A stretch of 21,791 nt of DNA from an uncultured Flavobacterium sp. (GCF_946220915.1 NZ_CAMIHH010000051.1:1-21791); one strand, 5' to 3'; positions 7,175 through 16,627 are shown, counted from the stretch's first letter. Notes: a model not told the origin generated them from the letters alone. A program made the numbers and translations.

Positions 7175-9007
7175 CTATTCCTTAACTACTTTTTTAGAGG
7201 TTATCCTGCCGGAAGCATCTGTAAAATTGATAATGTAGGTGCCACTTTGCAATGACCCGAGGCTGATGCTGTCCTGGCCCGGCTGCAGCTTACCTTCAAG
7301 CAGTACCTGCCCTAAATAATTCGCAACACTGTAAGATGCCACCGCCACATCGGCATTAATGAAAAGCCTGTCGCGCGTTGGTACAGGATATATGTTAAGT
7401 GAGGATAGGGCGCTGTCAATTGTGCCTGCCGGAACGCCGCATGGCCCTGCCGCAAGTTTGGCAATGAAAAAATCGGTATAATTAGGCACATCATTCACTT
7501 TGGTAAGCGTTTCCACGCCGTCGGTTGCGCTCATGAAAAGCTGTTTCCTGAAATAGCCACCGGCTATGTAATTGCCATCATTATCTGTAGCTATGGCAGT
7601 AAAGGAGTCTTTGGCTCCGGCAGGCCCCAGTGCATCGTGCAGGGCAAAGGCCACACCTGTATTTTTATTGAAGCGCACGATTACGGGATCGGTAAGGTAA
7701 TTTTGTCCCCGGTCGATGGCAACATCGCCCCAGGTCCCTTTAAACATTTCGGTAGCCAGTGCAATTTCATCGCCATTGATGGCAATGTCATACGGAAAGT
7801 TGGACGAGGTTTCCTCATTGGGCGTAGTACCCCAAAGCACGGTACCGTCGGGTGCCATTTTCATTACCCAGACAACATTGCCCTTTACCGGGGGAAAAGT
7901 ATAGCCACTAAAGGTTATGGTCATGCCCTGCTGGTAAAAGAACTTGCCTGCCAGGTACAAGTTCGAATCGTCATCTATCTCCATGGCATGCAGCTCTGTA
8001 GCATTGTTTACCTGCGACAGGGTTTCCTGCCTCCTCCATATTTCGGTGCCGTCCCCGTTCAGGGCCAGCAGGAACATGTTCCTGTCGAATGCAGTCCCTC
8101 CATAGCTAAGGGGCAGCAGGATGCTGTTGTTGCCATATTCGGTCCTGAACCCGCCTATGTAGTAACGGTCGAGGTTGCTGTCATAATCAAAATAGAGCTT
8201 TGAATGGTGTACCATACCCTCCATCGGTATGTCAGTAATGCCGATGTATTCGCCTTCAGGGTTCATTTTGATGATGAAGAATTTATAGTTTTCCGTAAAT
8301 GTGTCCGGCACGGTTACCTGCCCGTCAAGGTGCGTGCCGTGCCTGAAACCCGCCAGCAGGCGCAGGTTGCCGTCGTTGTCTACGATGATATTTCCCATGA
8401 CCCAGTACCTGTTTCCGCTGTTTACCATACCCTGTAGCATTTTGTACCAGGCCAGCGAACCGTCGGCAGTGTTGTATTTCAACACGGCGGCGGTTTTGTA
8501 GCCTTCCTGCGGCTGGCCGGAACCATCGAGCACCGGCAGCGCCACATCGGGCGAAAAGTGGGGGGGTATGTATGAATTTGAGGGGCCTGAAATATTAACT
8601 ACCCATGATGTGAGGTAGAGCCCGCCATTACCGTCGAGGTCGATCTTGTAGCTATAATCACTGCCGCTTCCCCCAATCACCTGTGTCCACCGCAGTGTAC
8701 CTTCGCAGTCGGTAGAGACAAGCAGCAGGTCTGTATTGCTGAAACCCGAATTGGTTGCATTGTAAACGTTAATTGGCAGGCCGTCGTATTCGGTTTCCTG
8801 CTGGGTAATGTAGGCCAGGTAGTAGTAATTGTTGTCGGAATCCACCACGATGTCCTGTACCTGCTCGCTGGAAAATTCGTAGCCACTGGTAGATTCTCCA
8901 GCTGCTCTTTTCATTCCCCCGCCACGGGTGGCCCATTGCCAGGAATAGTCCTGTGCCATGGCGCTTAAGGTTAAACACAGTGCGATGCTTAGTAGTAATT
9001 TTTTCAT
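7175..9007 (-). CDS. Secreted T9SS type A sorting domain protein with SBBP-like repeats
   Basis: The start chosen is the ATG at 9007, which begins a clean signal peptide (MKKLLLSIALCLTLSAMAQ). The frame also allows a TTG at 9031, but this adds eight residues before the signal. The mature protein begins with YSWQWATRGGG. It repeats aromatic- and glycine-rich units in which a 'W....GG.G.D' turn is followed by a 'D.DGN.YL.G.F' strand pair, for example LRWTQVIGGSGSDYSYKIDL and IAGGYFRKQLF. These recall SBBP beta-propeller repeats. The final ~74 residues from LNIYPVPTRDRLFINADV to KVVKE form a T9SS sorting domain. It is a surface or secreted protein of about 610 residues with no catalytic motif seen. 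It lies downstream of the giant PKD protein gene on the same strand, separated by a perfect palindrome. Confidence 0.88.
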   Translation of the reverse strand: MKKLLLSIALCLTLSAMAQDYSWQWATRGGGMKRAAGESTSGYEFSSEQVQDIVVDSDNNYYYLAYITQQETEYDGLPINVYNATNSGFSNTDLLLVSTDCEGTLRWTQVIGGSGSDYSYKIDLDGNGGLYLTSWVVNISGPSNSYIPPHFSPDVALPVLDGSGQPQEGYKTAAVLKYNTADGSLAWYKMLQGMVNSGNRYWVMGNIIVDNDGNLRLLAGFRHGTHLDGQVTVPDTFTENYKFFIIKMNPEGEYIGITDIPMEGMVHHSKLYFDYDSNLDRYYIGGFRTEYGNNSILLPLSYGGTAFDRNMFLLALNGDGTEIWRRQETLSQVNNATELHAMEIDDDSNLYLAGKFFYQQGMTITFSGYTFPPVKGNVVWVMKMAPDGTVLWGTTPNEETSSNFPYDIAINGDEIALATEMFKGTWGDVAIDRGQNYLTDPVIVRFNKNTGVAFALHDALGPAGAKDSFTAIATDNDGNYIAGGYFRKQLFMSATDGVETLTKVNDVPNYTDFFIAKLAAGPCGVPAGTIDSALSSLNIYPVPTRDRLFINADVAVASYSVANYLGQVLLEGKLQPGQDSISLGSLQSGTYIINFTDASGRITSKKVVKE

Positions 9008-9056
9008 AATGATGTAAGGTATAAGTTGCAATTTTATTAAAAATATAAAAAATAAA

Positions 9057-9080
9057 ATACCACGGCAATTGCCGTGGTAT
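9057..9080 (-). terminator. Perfect 24-bp palindromic terminator after the PKD gene
   Basis: The half-site ATACCACGGCAA is followed directly by its exact reverse complement, forming an uninterrupted palindrome. On the minus strand it lies 18 nt past the stop of the PKD gene and is followed by a T-rich tract (TTTTATTTTTTATATTTTT). It therefore acts as an intrinsic terminator or attenuator ahead of the gene starting at 9007. Confidence 0.8.
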
Positions 9081-9097
9081 TAATTGGTTAAAAAAAA

Positions 9098-12000
9098 CTA
9101 TTTTACAATGAGCACTTTCTGCAGGGCACGTTCACCATCTGCCTCTATGCTTATTACATAGCTGCCTGCCGCCAGGTTATCGGTTTGCAGCTGTACCTGG
9201 CCCGAAAGCTCATGGAGCTTCCTTTCCATTACAGGAACCCCCAGAAGGCTGTGCACCGTAAGCTTTTCCGCCTGTGAAAAACCGCTGCCAAGGTCGTAGC
9301 TTACAATGGTGTAGTGTTCAGAAGGGTTTGGCATTACCGTCAGGTTGGCATCTATGCTATCCTGTTCAGCCATTTTCTTTTTCTCTTGCTCCGGGAATTT
9401 AATTTCCACTACCTGGATGCAATCCATTTCTGTAGATTGCACGATCAGGATATCTGTTCCTCCCGTAAAGCTTGCATTTGGCACAAACTGTATCGGGGCA
9501 AAGTTATACACCCCATATGGCGGGATGGTAATGCTCGAAGGCACATAGTAGCCATAGCTGTTAAAGCTGCTTAGGGATACCGTAATGCTAAAGCCATTAG
9601 GATTGGCAATGTGCCCATATACCAAGTAAACGTCTTTCTCAAATTTAAAATCCTTAATGGCTACCTCCAGTTTGCAATCCTGGAATTCACAATTTTTAAT
9701 ATCCGGCGATACGCTAAATTCGGGGCTGTCGAATTCGCAGCCGTCTTTTTCGACATGCACCTGGTAAGTGCCCGCCTGGGTCACGCTTATATTGCTTACC
9801 GCAGTATTATATCCTGTAAGGTAAGGCTGGTTGTTGATCGTCCACTCATAAAAATCCACAACCGCAAATGCCGATGGGGCTAATACATAAGGGGCAGGGT
9901 CAGCATTAAAGCAAAGGCTGTAACAACCGGTAGGGACCACCCATGCAAGGTTTTCCAGTGGGCGTGGCACTGTAATCGTCGTTTTTGCCACGCAACCGTT
10001 GCTATCGGTATAAGTCAGTCCTATGGCGCCTCCTGTACTTGTGTAGGTAGTAGCGCCGGTACTGCCATTTGTCCAGTTATAAATACCGGGATTACCGCTG
10101 GCATCAACCTGCACATAGTAAGGCTCGCAACTTAGAACGTGATAGCTAAGCTGTGGCACTGCAACAGGAGGATGTACCGTTACGGTAAACGATGCACTGT
10201 TATCGCATGCAGGGTAATCCACAGGGCGTACCTCGAGGGTATAGGTAAACGTACCCGGGTTATTTCCATCTACCGGTACATCCAGCGGTGTGGTAGCGCT
10301 CCATGTTCCGTAGGCGCCATAGGCAGGGTAGGAGTTGATAAGCCACCTGTACTCCACGCCGCTTGCCGGCGCTGTGCCGTGTACCACGCTTTCCTCGCCA
10401 TTGCATACCACTTCCGTACCGCTTACACCAACCTGCGGCTTCGATATGATCACAACAGGTACTGGATCTATATCGGCATACTTACATCCGTTGGCATCGT
10501 AGGCAATGGCCCAGTAGGTGCCGGTAGAGGATGGGTAAAACGTATTGCCCGCCGTAGTGGCTACCACCTGGTCACCTCTCATCCAGATAAGGGATGACGG
10601 AGTAGCGCCTGCCGTATCATACGTTATTGATGGACCAGGATTGTCTCCCCTACAGGCAGGGCTGTTGAAGGCTTCGAGGCTACCATTGAAAAATGCCTTG
10701 AAAACATCAAAATTAGCCGAAGTGTTTTGCGTATCGCAGCTGTAAGGCGTGCGCTCCTGGAGCGTTACATTGTAAGAGCCGCCGGTATTTATGTTGATGA
10801 GCGTGGATGGGCCACTGGCTATGATGCTCGTACCATTGAAAAACCACTCATAGGTATTATCAGGGTTATAATTGGTTACCGTAAGCGTTATGGGCGACTC
10901 AGCGCAATAGAACGAATCGAGCGGCAGGAAGGTTGCCACAGGAAGGGCATCAAGCACCACTGTTTTTGTTACCGTACACGGCGGCCCGTCGGGCGAAGTG
11001 ATCTGCAATGTAAAATTGTAGCTTCCCGGCGCGAGGTTAGAAGCAGTAGCCTGATGGCCGGTTTGTGTAGCCATGCCAGGTCCGCTAAAGGTATAGGTAA
11101 AAGGATTGTTGACAGGGTCTACGCCAAAAACTGTGCTGTTGTCAAACAACGTTACATTATAGCCGGTGCCGTTGTTGTTGCACGCTATGGCATAATTAAA
11201 GTCGGGCTTATAATGTGTTTCTACTTCTACAGTACGCGTAGTGGAGCACGGCCCCTGCGGCGTCTGGAAGGTTATAGTCGCAATTATGAGGTGTACCCCC
11301 GGTACATTGGTATAATATTGTGCACCATAGTTGCCTGAGCTTACGAGGTCCTCAAGCGGACCGTCTGACCAGCTAACGGTAGCTGTACCATTATAAGTAA
11401 TGTTTGCGCTTATGGTGTTGCATGCTGTCCAGTGTGCCTCAAGGTTAATATTGGCATTGGCAGGGATTGAGCATCCCTGTACAGGGCCACAGTTTGCGGT
11501 AACAGTAACCGGGCTTGAAGTCACTACGCATCCGTTGCTGTCTGTAACGCGCACGGTATAAACTCCTGCCGGGCTGCCGGTGCCAACAGTGTAGTTGCTG
11601 CCGGTGGCATTAGGTATTGGCGAGCTGCCCTTAAACCACTGGTAGGTAGCAGTAACATTCAGGCCGGTCATTGCATTGGCATACAGCACGATGCTACCAT
11701 TGTAAGTTGCGGGGCATACTGCATAGTTATATCCGGGGCTTATGTTTATGGTAGTACGCGGATATACCAGTACGGTAGCACTGTCCTGTGGTACGTAGCT
11801 GCACCCGTTAGGACTGTTAAGCATTGCTACCATTGTATAGGTTACATTGCTTCCGCTATTGTTGGTATACAGGTTCGGCAGGTTATAGTTGCCGGTGGCA
11901 TTAATTGCCGTTGTGTGTGTCTGGCCATTGCCATAATCCCATGTAATATTGCCGTTGGTTACCGGAGTAGTGGAAATGATGTCCAAATGTACCGGTATCA

Positions 12001-14023
12001 AGGCTCCAAAACATACCGCAGCAGGTGCAGTCAATTCCAGTTCGGGCAATTCAAATAAGGTAATATCCTTGTTAAAGTAATAATCTGCACCACATACTTT
12101 TACGTGCAGCGTTAAAACACCATTAGGCCCTGCGGCTGATATTTCGTTCCAGTTAACGGTAACGGTTGGGGTATTGCCACCGTCGATCACGCTGCCAAAA
12201 CCATCAGCTATGGTCCATTCTATGTAATCGGGCACAAAGTTGCCAAAGGCGGCAGTAAAGGTAGCCTCGCTGCTTGGGCAGAATATGGTGAGCCCCTGGC
12301 TATTCGAAATCGTTGCCTGTGGGCTTATCGGAAGCACATTGAGCACCAAAGCATCAGACGTACAGCCAGGGTACGCTGTCATTTTCTGGGTAACGCTTAC
12401 CTGGTAAGGCCCTGACGCATTAAATATCACTGCAATGGTTTCACCAGTGCTGCTGCCTTGTATAGTACCGTTCGCTACCGTCCATTCGTAGGTAAAAGCA
12501 GGGTTTGCATTGGTAATCGTATATTCGTAAGGGCTGCCGGGGCAGATGCGTGTATCGCCATCAATAGGGCCTTGCGGGGCAGCCGGTGTTTCATATACCT
12601 CAATGCTGAATGCCTCACTCGGGCAATCACTGGCACTGTCGGCTAATGATAACGTAAATATGCCCGCATCCGGGAAATCGTATGTAAAGCTGGTTCCCAC
12701 CTGGGTAGTAATAATGGTATTATTTTTTCGTAGTGTCCAGGCTACCGAAACATAATCTGCATTTTCATAAGTATGCACAGTATTGCTGCATATTACCTTG
12801 TCTCCAAGTATTTCAGTGCCATAGCCCACCGTAAATACAATTTCTGCCTCGCCTTTACAGCCTACAAGTGTATTCATGTATTTTGAGCGCAGAACGTAGT
12901 CGCCAGGAGAAAGCGCATCGACAACAATTTCATTGCGCTGGGAGGTATATATCAATTGGGTACTGGATCCCGGATTATTTATAGGCTCAAGTTCCCACTC
13001 AAAATCTGTAGTAGGCCATTGTGGCATTGTAAATACGCCCTGGTCATTAAGGCAAATCATTTCCGGGCCGGTAATCTGGCCTTTGCCAAGTACAACAGGT
13101 ACCCTTATGCTGGTCCAGAACGGGCACAGGCATCCACTTTTATAATTTATGGTACCAAAGCCGTCCGGCTCTACATGATCCCAGGCTACTTCAATGCTAA
13201 CGCCGTTATTTGAAACAATGGTTCCGCCAACAACTTCCCAATCGCCACCACAATTATCACTCGCCGTGTAAGTAGCGGTTTGGCCCTCGCACACAACCGA
13301 CGGGCAGTAAATTTCCACAACAGGCTTCTCTTCTATTTTTATTTCCATAGAGTAGGAGTCGAAGCAGTTGCAAAGGTTATACGCATGGAATTTTACCGTG
13401 TAGTTACCAGGCTGGGTATAGTGGTGCACAGGCTCAAAAGCATTGGAATAGGTGCCATCGCCAAAATCCCATGAATAGCTGTAAATGTCTGTACCACCGT
13501 TTTCAACGGACATATTATGGAAATAAATGTCGCTGTCAACACAAAATACTGGTTCTGCGCCTACGCCGTATAGTTCAAATTTTGCAATGGGGCTTGCAAT
13601 TATTTCAATGCAAAGCGAAATATTCTGTACAGAGTTATCGGTATAGGTAATAGTCATCCCTATCGTTCCGTTGCCAACGCCTCCCCACAAAATATCAGTG
13701 CCGGTAGGGTAGGTGTTTATTATGCTGCCCCCTGTTGCCGTCCAGGTGACACTGCTTACGTTGTCGCCATAAACCGAATAGTTGACAGACGTATTTACGC
13801 ATACACGCACACAGGGAGCATCCTGTATGTCTTCAAGAAGGATTAGTCGCTTGGGGTCTTTTGGGTCGCCTTCATTTCCATACTCAATGCAGCCCACCTG
13901 GTGAGACCAGGCTACAAAAGCCCCTGTTTGTGCCTGCGCAGTATTTGCAAACGGCATCGCACAAAAGATCAGGTAGCAAAGCATCCGCCAGGGAATGCTC
14001 AACACATAGTTTTTTTGTTTCAT
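9098..14023 (-). CDS. Giant secreted PKD-domain protein with T9SS type A sorting domain
   Basis: This 1,641-residue protein starts with a signal peptide (SIPWRMLCYLIFCAMPFANT, cleavage near QAQ at ~32). A clear PKD domain spans about 148-235, with SYSWDFGDGTYSNAFEPVHH at 183-201. Many more Ig/PKD-like modules follow, each with a tryptophan-containing strand (YEWTVANG, FEWELEP, YQWFKGS, YEWFFNG, YRWLINS, YEWTINN) and a paired Cys, ending in strands like GVYTVRVTDSNGCV. The last ~81 residues (LTVMPNPSEHYT to KVLIVK) are a T9SS tail. No enzyme domain is seen, so a structural, adhesive or ligand-binding surface role is the best inference. Cysteine is frequent, suggesting disulfides outside the cell. 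A response regulator gene lies immediately upstream and a further T9SS protein downstream. Both flanks carry terminator hairpins, so this gene probably has its own promoter. Confidence 0.9.
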   Translation of the reverse strand: MKQKNYVLSIPWRMLCYLIFCAMPFANTAQAQTGAFVAWSHQVGCIEYGNEGDPKDPKRLILLEDIQDAPCVRVCVNTSVNYSVYGDNVSSVTWTATGGSIINTYPTGTDILWGGVGNGTIGMTITYTDNSVQNISLCIEIIASPIAKFELYGVGAEPVFCVDSDIYFHNMSVENGGTDIYSYSWDFGDGTYSNAFEPVHHYTQPGNYTVKFHAYNLCNCFDSYSMEIKIEEKPVVEIYCPSVVCEGQTATYTASDNCGGDWEVVGGTIVSNNGVSIEVAWDHVEPDGFGTINYKSGCLCPFWTSIRVPVVLGKGQITGPEMICLNDQGVFTMPQWPTTDFEWELEPINNPGSSTQLIYTSQRNEIVVDALSPGDYVLRSKYMNTLVGCKGEAEIVFTVGYGTEILGDKVICSNTVHTYENADYVSVAWTLRKNNTIITTQVGTSFTYDFPDAGIFTLSLADSASDCPSEAFSIEVYETPAAPQGPIDGDTRICPGSPYEYTITNANPAFTYEWTVANGTIQGSSTGETIAVIFNASGPYQVSVTQKMTAYPGCTSDALVLNVLPISPQATISNSQGLTIFCPSSEATFTAAFGNFVPDYIEWTIADGFGSVIDGGNTPTVTVNWNEISAAGPNGVLTLHVKVCGADYYFNKDITLFELPELELTAPAAVCFGALIPVHLDIISTTPVTNGNITWDYGNGQTHTTAINATGNYNLPNLYTNNSGSNVTYTMVAMLNSPNGCSYVPQDSATVLVYPRTTINISPGYNYAVCPATYNGSIVLYANAMTGLNVTATYQWFKGSSPIPNATGSNYTVGTGSPAGVYTVRVTDSNGCVVTSSPVTVTANCGPVQGCSIPANANINLEAHWTACNTISANITYNGTATVSWSDGPLEDLVSSGNYGAQYYTNVPGVHLIIATITFQTPQGPCSTTRTVEVETHYKPDFNYAIACNNNGTGYNVTLFDNSTVFGVDPVNNPFTYTFSGPGMATQTGHQATASNLAPGSYNFTLQITSPDGPPCTVTKTVVLDALPVATFLPLDSFYCAESPITLTVTNYNPDNTYEWFFNGTSIIASGPSTLININTGGSYNVTLQERTPYSCDTQNTSANFDVFKAFFNGSLEAFNSPACRGDNPGPSITYDTAGATPSSLIWMRGDQVVATTAGNTFYPSSTGTYWAIAYDANGCKYADIDPVPVVIISKPQVGVSGTEVVCNGEESVVHGTAPASGVEYRWLINSYPAYGAYGTWSATTPLDVPVDGNNPGTFTYTLEVRPVDYPACDNSASFTVTVHPPVAVPQLSYHVLSCEPYYVQVDASGNPGIYNWTNGSTGATTYTSTGGAIGLTYTDSNGCVAKTTITVPRPLENLAWVVPTGCYSLCFNADPAPYVLAPSAFAVVDFYEWTINNQPYLTGYNTAVSNISVTQAGTYQVHVEKDGCEFDSPEFSVSPDIKNCEFQDCKLEVAIKDFKFEKDVYLVYGHIANPNGFSITVSLSSFNSYGYYVPSSITIPPYGVYNFAPIQFVPNASFTGGTDILIVQSTEMDCIQVVEIKFPEQEKKKMAEQDSIDANLTVMPNPSEHYTIVSYDLGSGFSQAEKLTVHSLLGVPVMERKLHELSGQVQLQTDNLAAGSYVISIEADGERALQKVLIVK

Positions 14024-14092
14024 AATGGTAGTTGGTTTAAAAAATTGATTGTTAAATTCTTTATGAAAGTAGTTAAAAAACAGATGTTAATA

Positions 14093-14119
14093 TTTTGTTT
14101 AATTTAACATTTAACAAAA
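14093..14119. repeat. Near-perfect AT-rich inverted repeat upstream of the PKD gene
   Basis: TTTTGTTTAA and TTTAACAAAA are inverted copies with one mismatch and a 7-nt spacer. They lie 70-96 nt before the PKD gene's ATG. It may be an operator for a dimeric regulator such as the adjacent response regulator, but AT-rich DNA yields such repeats easily. I could not place a convincing -7 box here. Confidence 0.3.
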
Positions 14120-14174
14120 AAGGCAGTTATACTTCTCTGCTTGTTAACAAAATCTTAAAGAAATTAAAATCAGT

Positions 14175-14199
14175 AAAAAAAAGCCTGCAAAACGCAGGC
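14175..14199 (-). terminator. Intrinsic terminator of the response regulator gene
   Basis: On the minus strand the stem GCCTGC/GCAGGC with loop GTTTT is followed by a run of eight T. This is a textbook intrinsic terminator 25 nt past the response-regulator stop, upstream of the PKD gene's ATG. Confidence 0.9.
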
Positions 14200-14223
14200 A
14201 CCGGTAACGAAATGGCTAAAACT

Positions 14224-14880
14224 TTATATGTATCCGCGGCTAATTGCCGTCTTTACAAGGCTCCCGTTATCGGGTATATCAAATGCCTTTTTCATGTATA
14301 TGATGCGTTTTTGAATCGTAGTGGCTGCCAGCGATATCGCCCCTTCTATCTCTTTAATCTTATACCCTTTGGCTAAGTAATGCAATATCTGCCGATTATA
14401 ATCTTCGGCCAGCACCTCTATGCTCCATACTTTAGATATGCTGCTTTTTACGGTAGGGCTGTTATAATATTCATTAAAGTCTACTACACCGGCAATGATT
14501 TCCGAAAGGCTTTCGATCGTAACATCATTCTTTATGATCAGCCCATGGGGGGCTACCCTCTTATGTATCTCATAAATTACCGCCAGCTGCATGTGGGCAG
14601 TATTGATGATTAATTTGCACTCGGGCATTTTTTTCTTTAAAAGAAGCGCAATGTCAATGCCGTTATTCAGATTTTTTTCGGTAAATGGTGGCAGGGACTG
14701 GTCAATGATGGCGAGTTGAAAGCACATGTTTTTTCCAGCCAGTTCAGCATAAGCTTCGTAAGCCTGCTTACAGTTTAAGGTGCTGTAAAAAACGGGCTGC
14801 CTTACTTCGAGCAGGCTGGCCAGTACATTTTTGTATAATTCAAGAATAATCGGGTGGTCGTCTACTAAAAGGATATTCAT
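14224..14880 (-). CDS. Orphan NarL/LuxR-type response regulator
   Basis: The ATG at 14880 gives MNILLVDDHPIILELYKNVL, the standard start of a receiver domain; a GTG four codons upstream is less likely. The acidic pocket is D7/D8, the phosphoacceptor is D60 in AIIDQSLP, the switch Thr is T94 (INTAH), and the conserved Lys is K117 (LIIKND). All are present, so phosphorylation should work. After a linker, residues ~150-218 form a LuxR-type helix-turn-helix (DYNRQILHYLAKGYKIKEIE, then AATTIQKRIIYMKKAF). It is rather diverged: the usual 'LT.RE.EVL' start is replaced. No histidine kinase gene is in the window. The gene stands directly upstream of two large T9SS surface-protein genes on the same strand and is terminated before them, so it may regulate them in trans. 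Confidence 0.9.
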   Translation of the reverse strand: MNILLVDDHPIILELYKNVLASLLEVRQPVFYSTLNCKQAYEAYAELAGKNMCFQLAIIDQSLPPFTEKNLNNGIDIALLLKKKMPECKLIINTAHMQLAVIYEIHKRVAPHGLIIKNDVTIESLSEIIAGVVDFNEYYNSPTVKSSISKVWSIEVLAEDYNRQILHYLAKGYKIKEIEGAISLAATTIQKRIIYMKKAFDIPDNGSLVKTAISRGYI

Positions 14881-15180
14881 AGTAATTTCCACTAAGATTG
14901 GTTAGTAAGGATGGCTTGTCTAAACAGATGCAATATAAAGAATAATGTTGTTAAACGAAATATTATCATATAAATTCTTAAATAAAAAGTAAAATTTATA
15001 TGCTTTATTCAATATATGTCAGAATACACATACGGCAGTTTTTTGTGCCCATAGCCAATAAATTGTGCCACAGCGCGTATTTGTATTGCTATACCGCCAA
15101 TCTATCTGAACAGGGAAGAAATAAATAAAATTACAGGCAACCGCAATTTTATGGTAATGTAGTGTTTTTAAGAGAGAGTA
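14881..15180. other. Gene-free AT-rich stretch upstream of the response regulator
   Basis: No open frame with coding character lies between the response regulator start and the inverted-repeat element at 15181. It is AT-rich and should hold the response regulator's promoter and leader. TTTCG and TATATTGC on the minus strand near 14934-14970 are weak matches to the -33/-7 elements. Nothing else is recognised. Confidence 0.4.
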
Positions 15181-15268
15181 AAAAGGGCAGCCCTATAAGT
15201 GCCAAAACAGGCATTTTCCCATTCAATTACATATAGTTTCAGGATGGAATTTTTGAGGCTGCCCTTTT
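15181..15268 (-). terminator. 88-bp inverted-repeat element behind fumarylacetoacetase (terminator or small structured RNA)
   Basis: Perfect 12-bp ends AAAAGGGCAGCC (15181-15192) and GGCTGCCCTTTT (15257-15268) enclose 64 nt. Inside, AAGTGCC/GGCATTT forms a second 7-bp hairpin with one G-T pair and a 6-nt loop. On the minus strand it begins 9 nt after the fumarylacetoacetase stop and ends in CCCTTTTTAC, so termination of that gene is the simplest role. The long loop is unusual for a terminator. Confidence 0.55.
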
Positions 15269-15277
15269 AATTTCAGG

Positions 15278-16561
15278 CTATTTTTTATAGGGTGGCAGCA
15301 GCTTACTGCACACTTCGCCAAATCCTATGCGCACTTGTTCATTTTCACAATGACCGCGCATGATCACGCTGTCGCCATCATTAATGAACTTACGTTCAGT
15401 ACCGTCGTTAAGGGTAATGGGGTTTTTGCCACCCCATGTCAGCTCAAGCATTGAGCCGAAGCTATCGGGCGTTGGGCCGGATATTGTACCGCTTCCCATA
15501 AGGTCGCCACTGTTTACACGGCAGCCATTTACCGTATGGTGTGCCAGCTGCTGTGCCATGCTCCAATACATGTATTTAAAATTCGAATTGGATATTACAG
15601 TCTCTTCTCCGCCTTCGGGCTCAATGGCAACCTGTAGCTTAATGTCGAATGCATGGCCGCCCTGCTGTTGCAGGTACTCCAGTGGCTTAGGGTCGGTTTG
15701 CGCAGGGCCTTCGGTGCGGAAAGGCTCCAGGGCATCAAGTGTCACGATCCACGGCGACATTGATGAGGCAAAATTTTTGGCAAGGAATGGGCCAAGCGGA
15801 ACATATTCCCACTTTTGTATGTCGCGTGCGCTCCAGTCGTTGAACAGTACCATCCCGAAAATATGCTCCTCTGCTTCCTCAACCGGGATCGATTCGCCCA
15901 TTACGTTGGCATCGGTAGTTATGAAGGCCATTTCCAGCTCAAAGTCAACCAGGCGCGACGGCCCGAAAACAGGCTGGGTTTCGCCATTGGGCAACGTCTG
16001 TCCCATAGGCCTGTGCACCGGAATGCCCGATGGAACGATGGTAGAGGACCTTCCGTGGTAGCCTACCGGGAGGTGCAGCCAATTGGGCAGGAGGGCATTT
16101 TCAGGGTCGCGGAACATGATGCCCACATTAGTGGCGTGCTCACGGCTGGAGTAAAAATCGGTATAATCGCCAATGAGTACGGGCAGCTGCATTTCTACAT
16201 CTTCAATATTGAAAATAACTACGGCTTTATGGTCTTCATTATTTTTAAGTTCGGTATTATTGGCATCAAACAGCTCAGCAATGCGGTTGCGTACCAGCCT
16301 CCACGTCTTTTTTCCGTCGGATATAAAGTCGTTCAGGGTGTCCTGCATGAACATATCGTCGGTAAGCTCAATGCCCTCAAAGTAGTTCAGCTGCTGCAAA
16401 GCGCCCAGGTCAATGGCATAGTCGCCAATGCGCGTGCCTATGGTTACAACGTCATCTTTTGTTATAAAAACGCCAAAGGGGATATTTTGTATCGGGAAAT
16501 CGCTGACTTTCGGTACGTTGAGCCAGGATTTGCGGGAGGGGTCATTTGCTGTTAGCGGCAT
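15278..16561 (-). CDS. fahA: Fumarylacetoacetase
   Basis: This enzyme hydrolyses 4-fumarylacetoacetate to fumarate and acetoacetate, the last step of tyrosine (and phenylalanine) breakdown by the homogentisate route, in the cytoplasm. The 427-residue length is typical. Residues matching the mammalian active site are in place: D135 and H142 in GDYTDFYSSREHATNVG, R151, E208 and E210 in VDFELEMAF, D242 in FNDWSARDIQKWEYVPLG, and K262 in FLAKNF. These bind the divalent metal and form the catalytic dyad. The N-terminal SH3-like domain is present (FPIQNIPFGVF). It is divergent from glyA, and its promoter is the best in the window: TTTG at 16624-16627 and TATATTTG at 16597-16604 with 19 nt between. 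The other tyrosine-pathway genes are not in the window. Confidence 0.96.
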   Translation of the reverse strand: MPLTANDPSRKSWLNVPKVSDFPIQNIPFGVFITKDDVVTIGTRIGDYAIDLGALQQLNYFEGIELTDDMFMQDTLNDFISDGKKTWRLVRNRIAELFDANNTELKNNEDHKAVVIFNIEDVEMQLPVLIGDYTDFYSSREHATNVGIMFRDPENALLPNWLHLPVGYHGRSSTIVPSGIPVHRPMGQTLPNGETQPVFGPSRLVDFELEMAFITTDANVMGESIPVEEAEEHIFGMVLFNDWSARDIQKWEYVPLGPFLAKNFASSMSPWIVTLDALEPFRTEGPAQTDPKPLEYLQQQGGHAFDIKLQVAIEPEGGEETVISNSNFKYMYWSMAQQLAHHTVNGCRVNSGDLMGSGTISGPTPDSFGSMLELTWGGKNPITLNDGTERKFINDGDSVIMRGHCENEQVRIGFGEVCSKLLPPYKK

Positions 16562-16596
16562 AATCGTAATTTATGTTTATTGTTTTATTGAATTGT

Positions 16597-16627
16597 CAAA
16601 TATAACGTCCCGCATCATTTTACCAAA
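16597..16627 (-). promoter_or_regulatory. fahA promoter (Bacteroidota -33/-7)
   Basis: On the minus strand TTTG (16624-16627) is followed by 19 nt and then TATATTTG (16597-16604). This is an exact match to the TTTG-N19-TAnnTTTG consensus of Bacteroidota housekeeping sigma. The leader to the ATG at 16561 would be about 30 nt. Confidence 0.75.
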
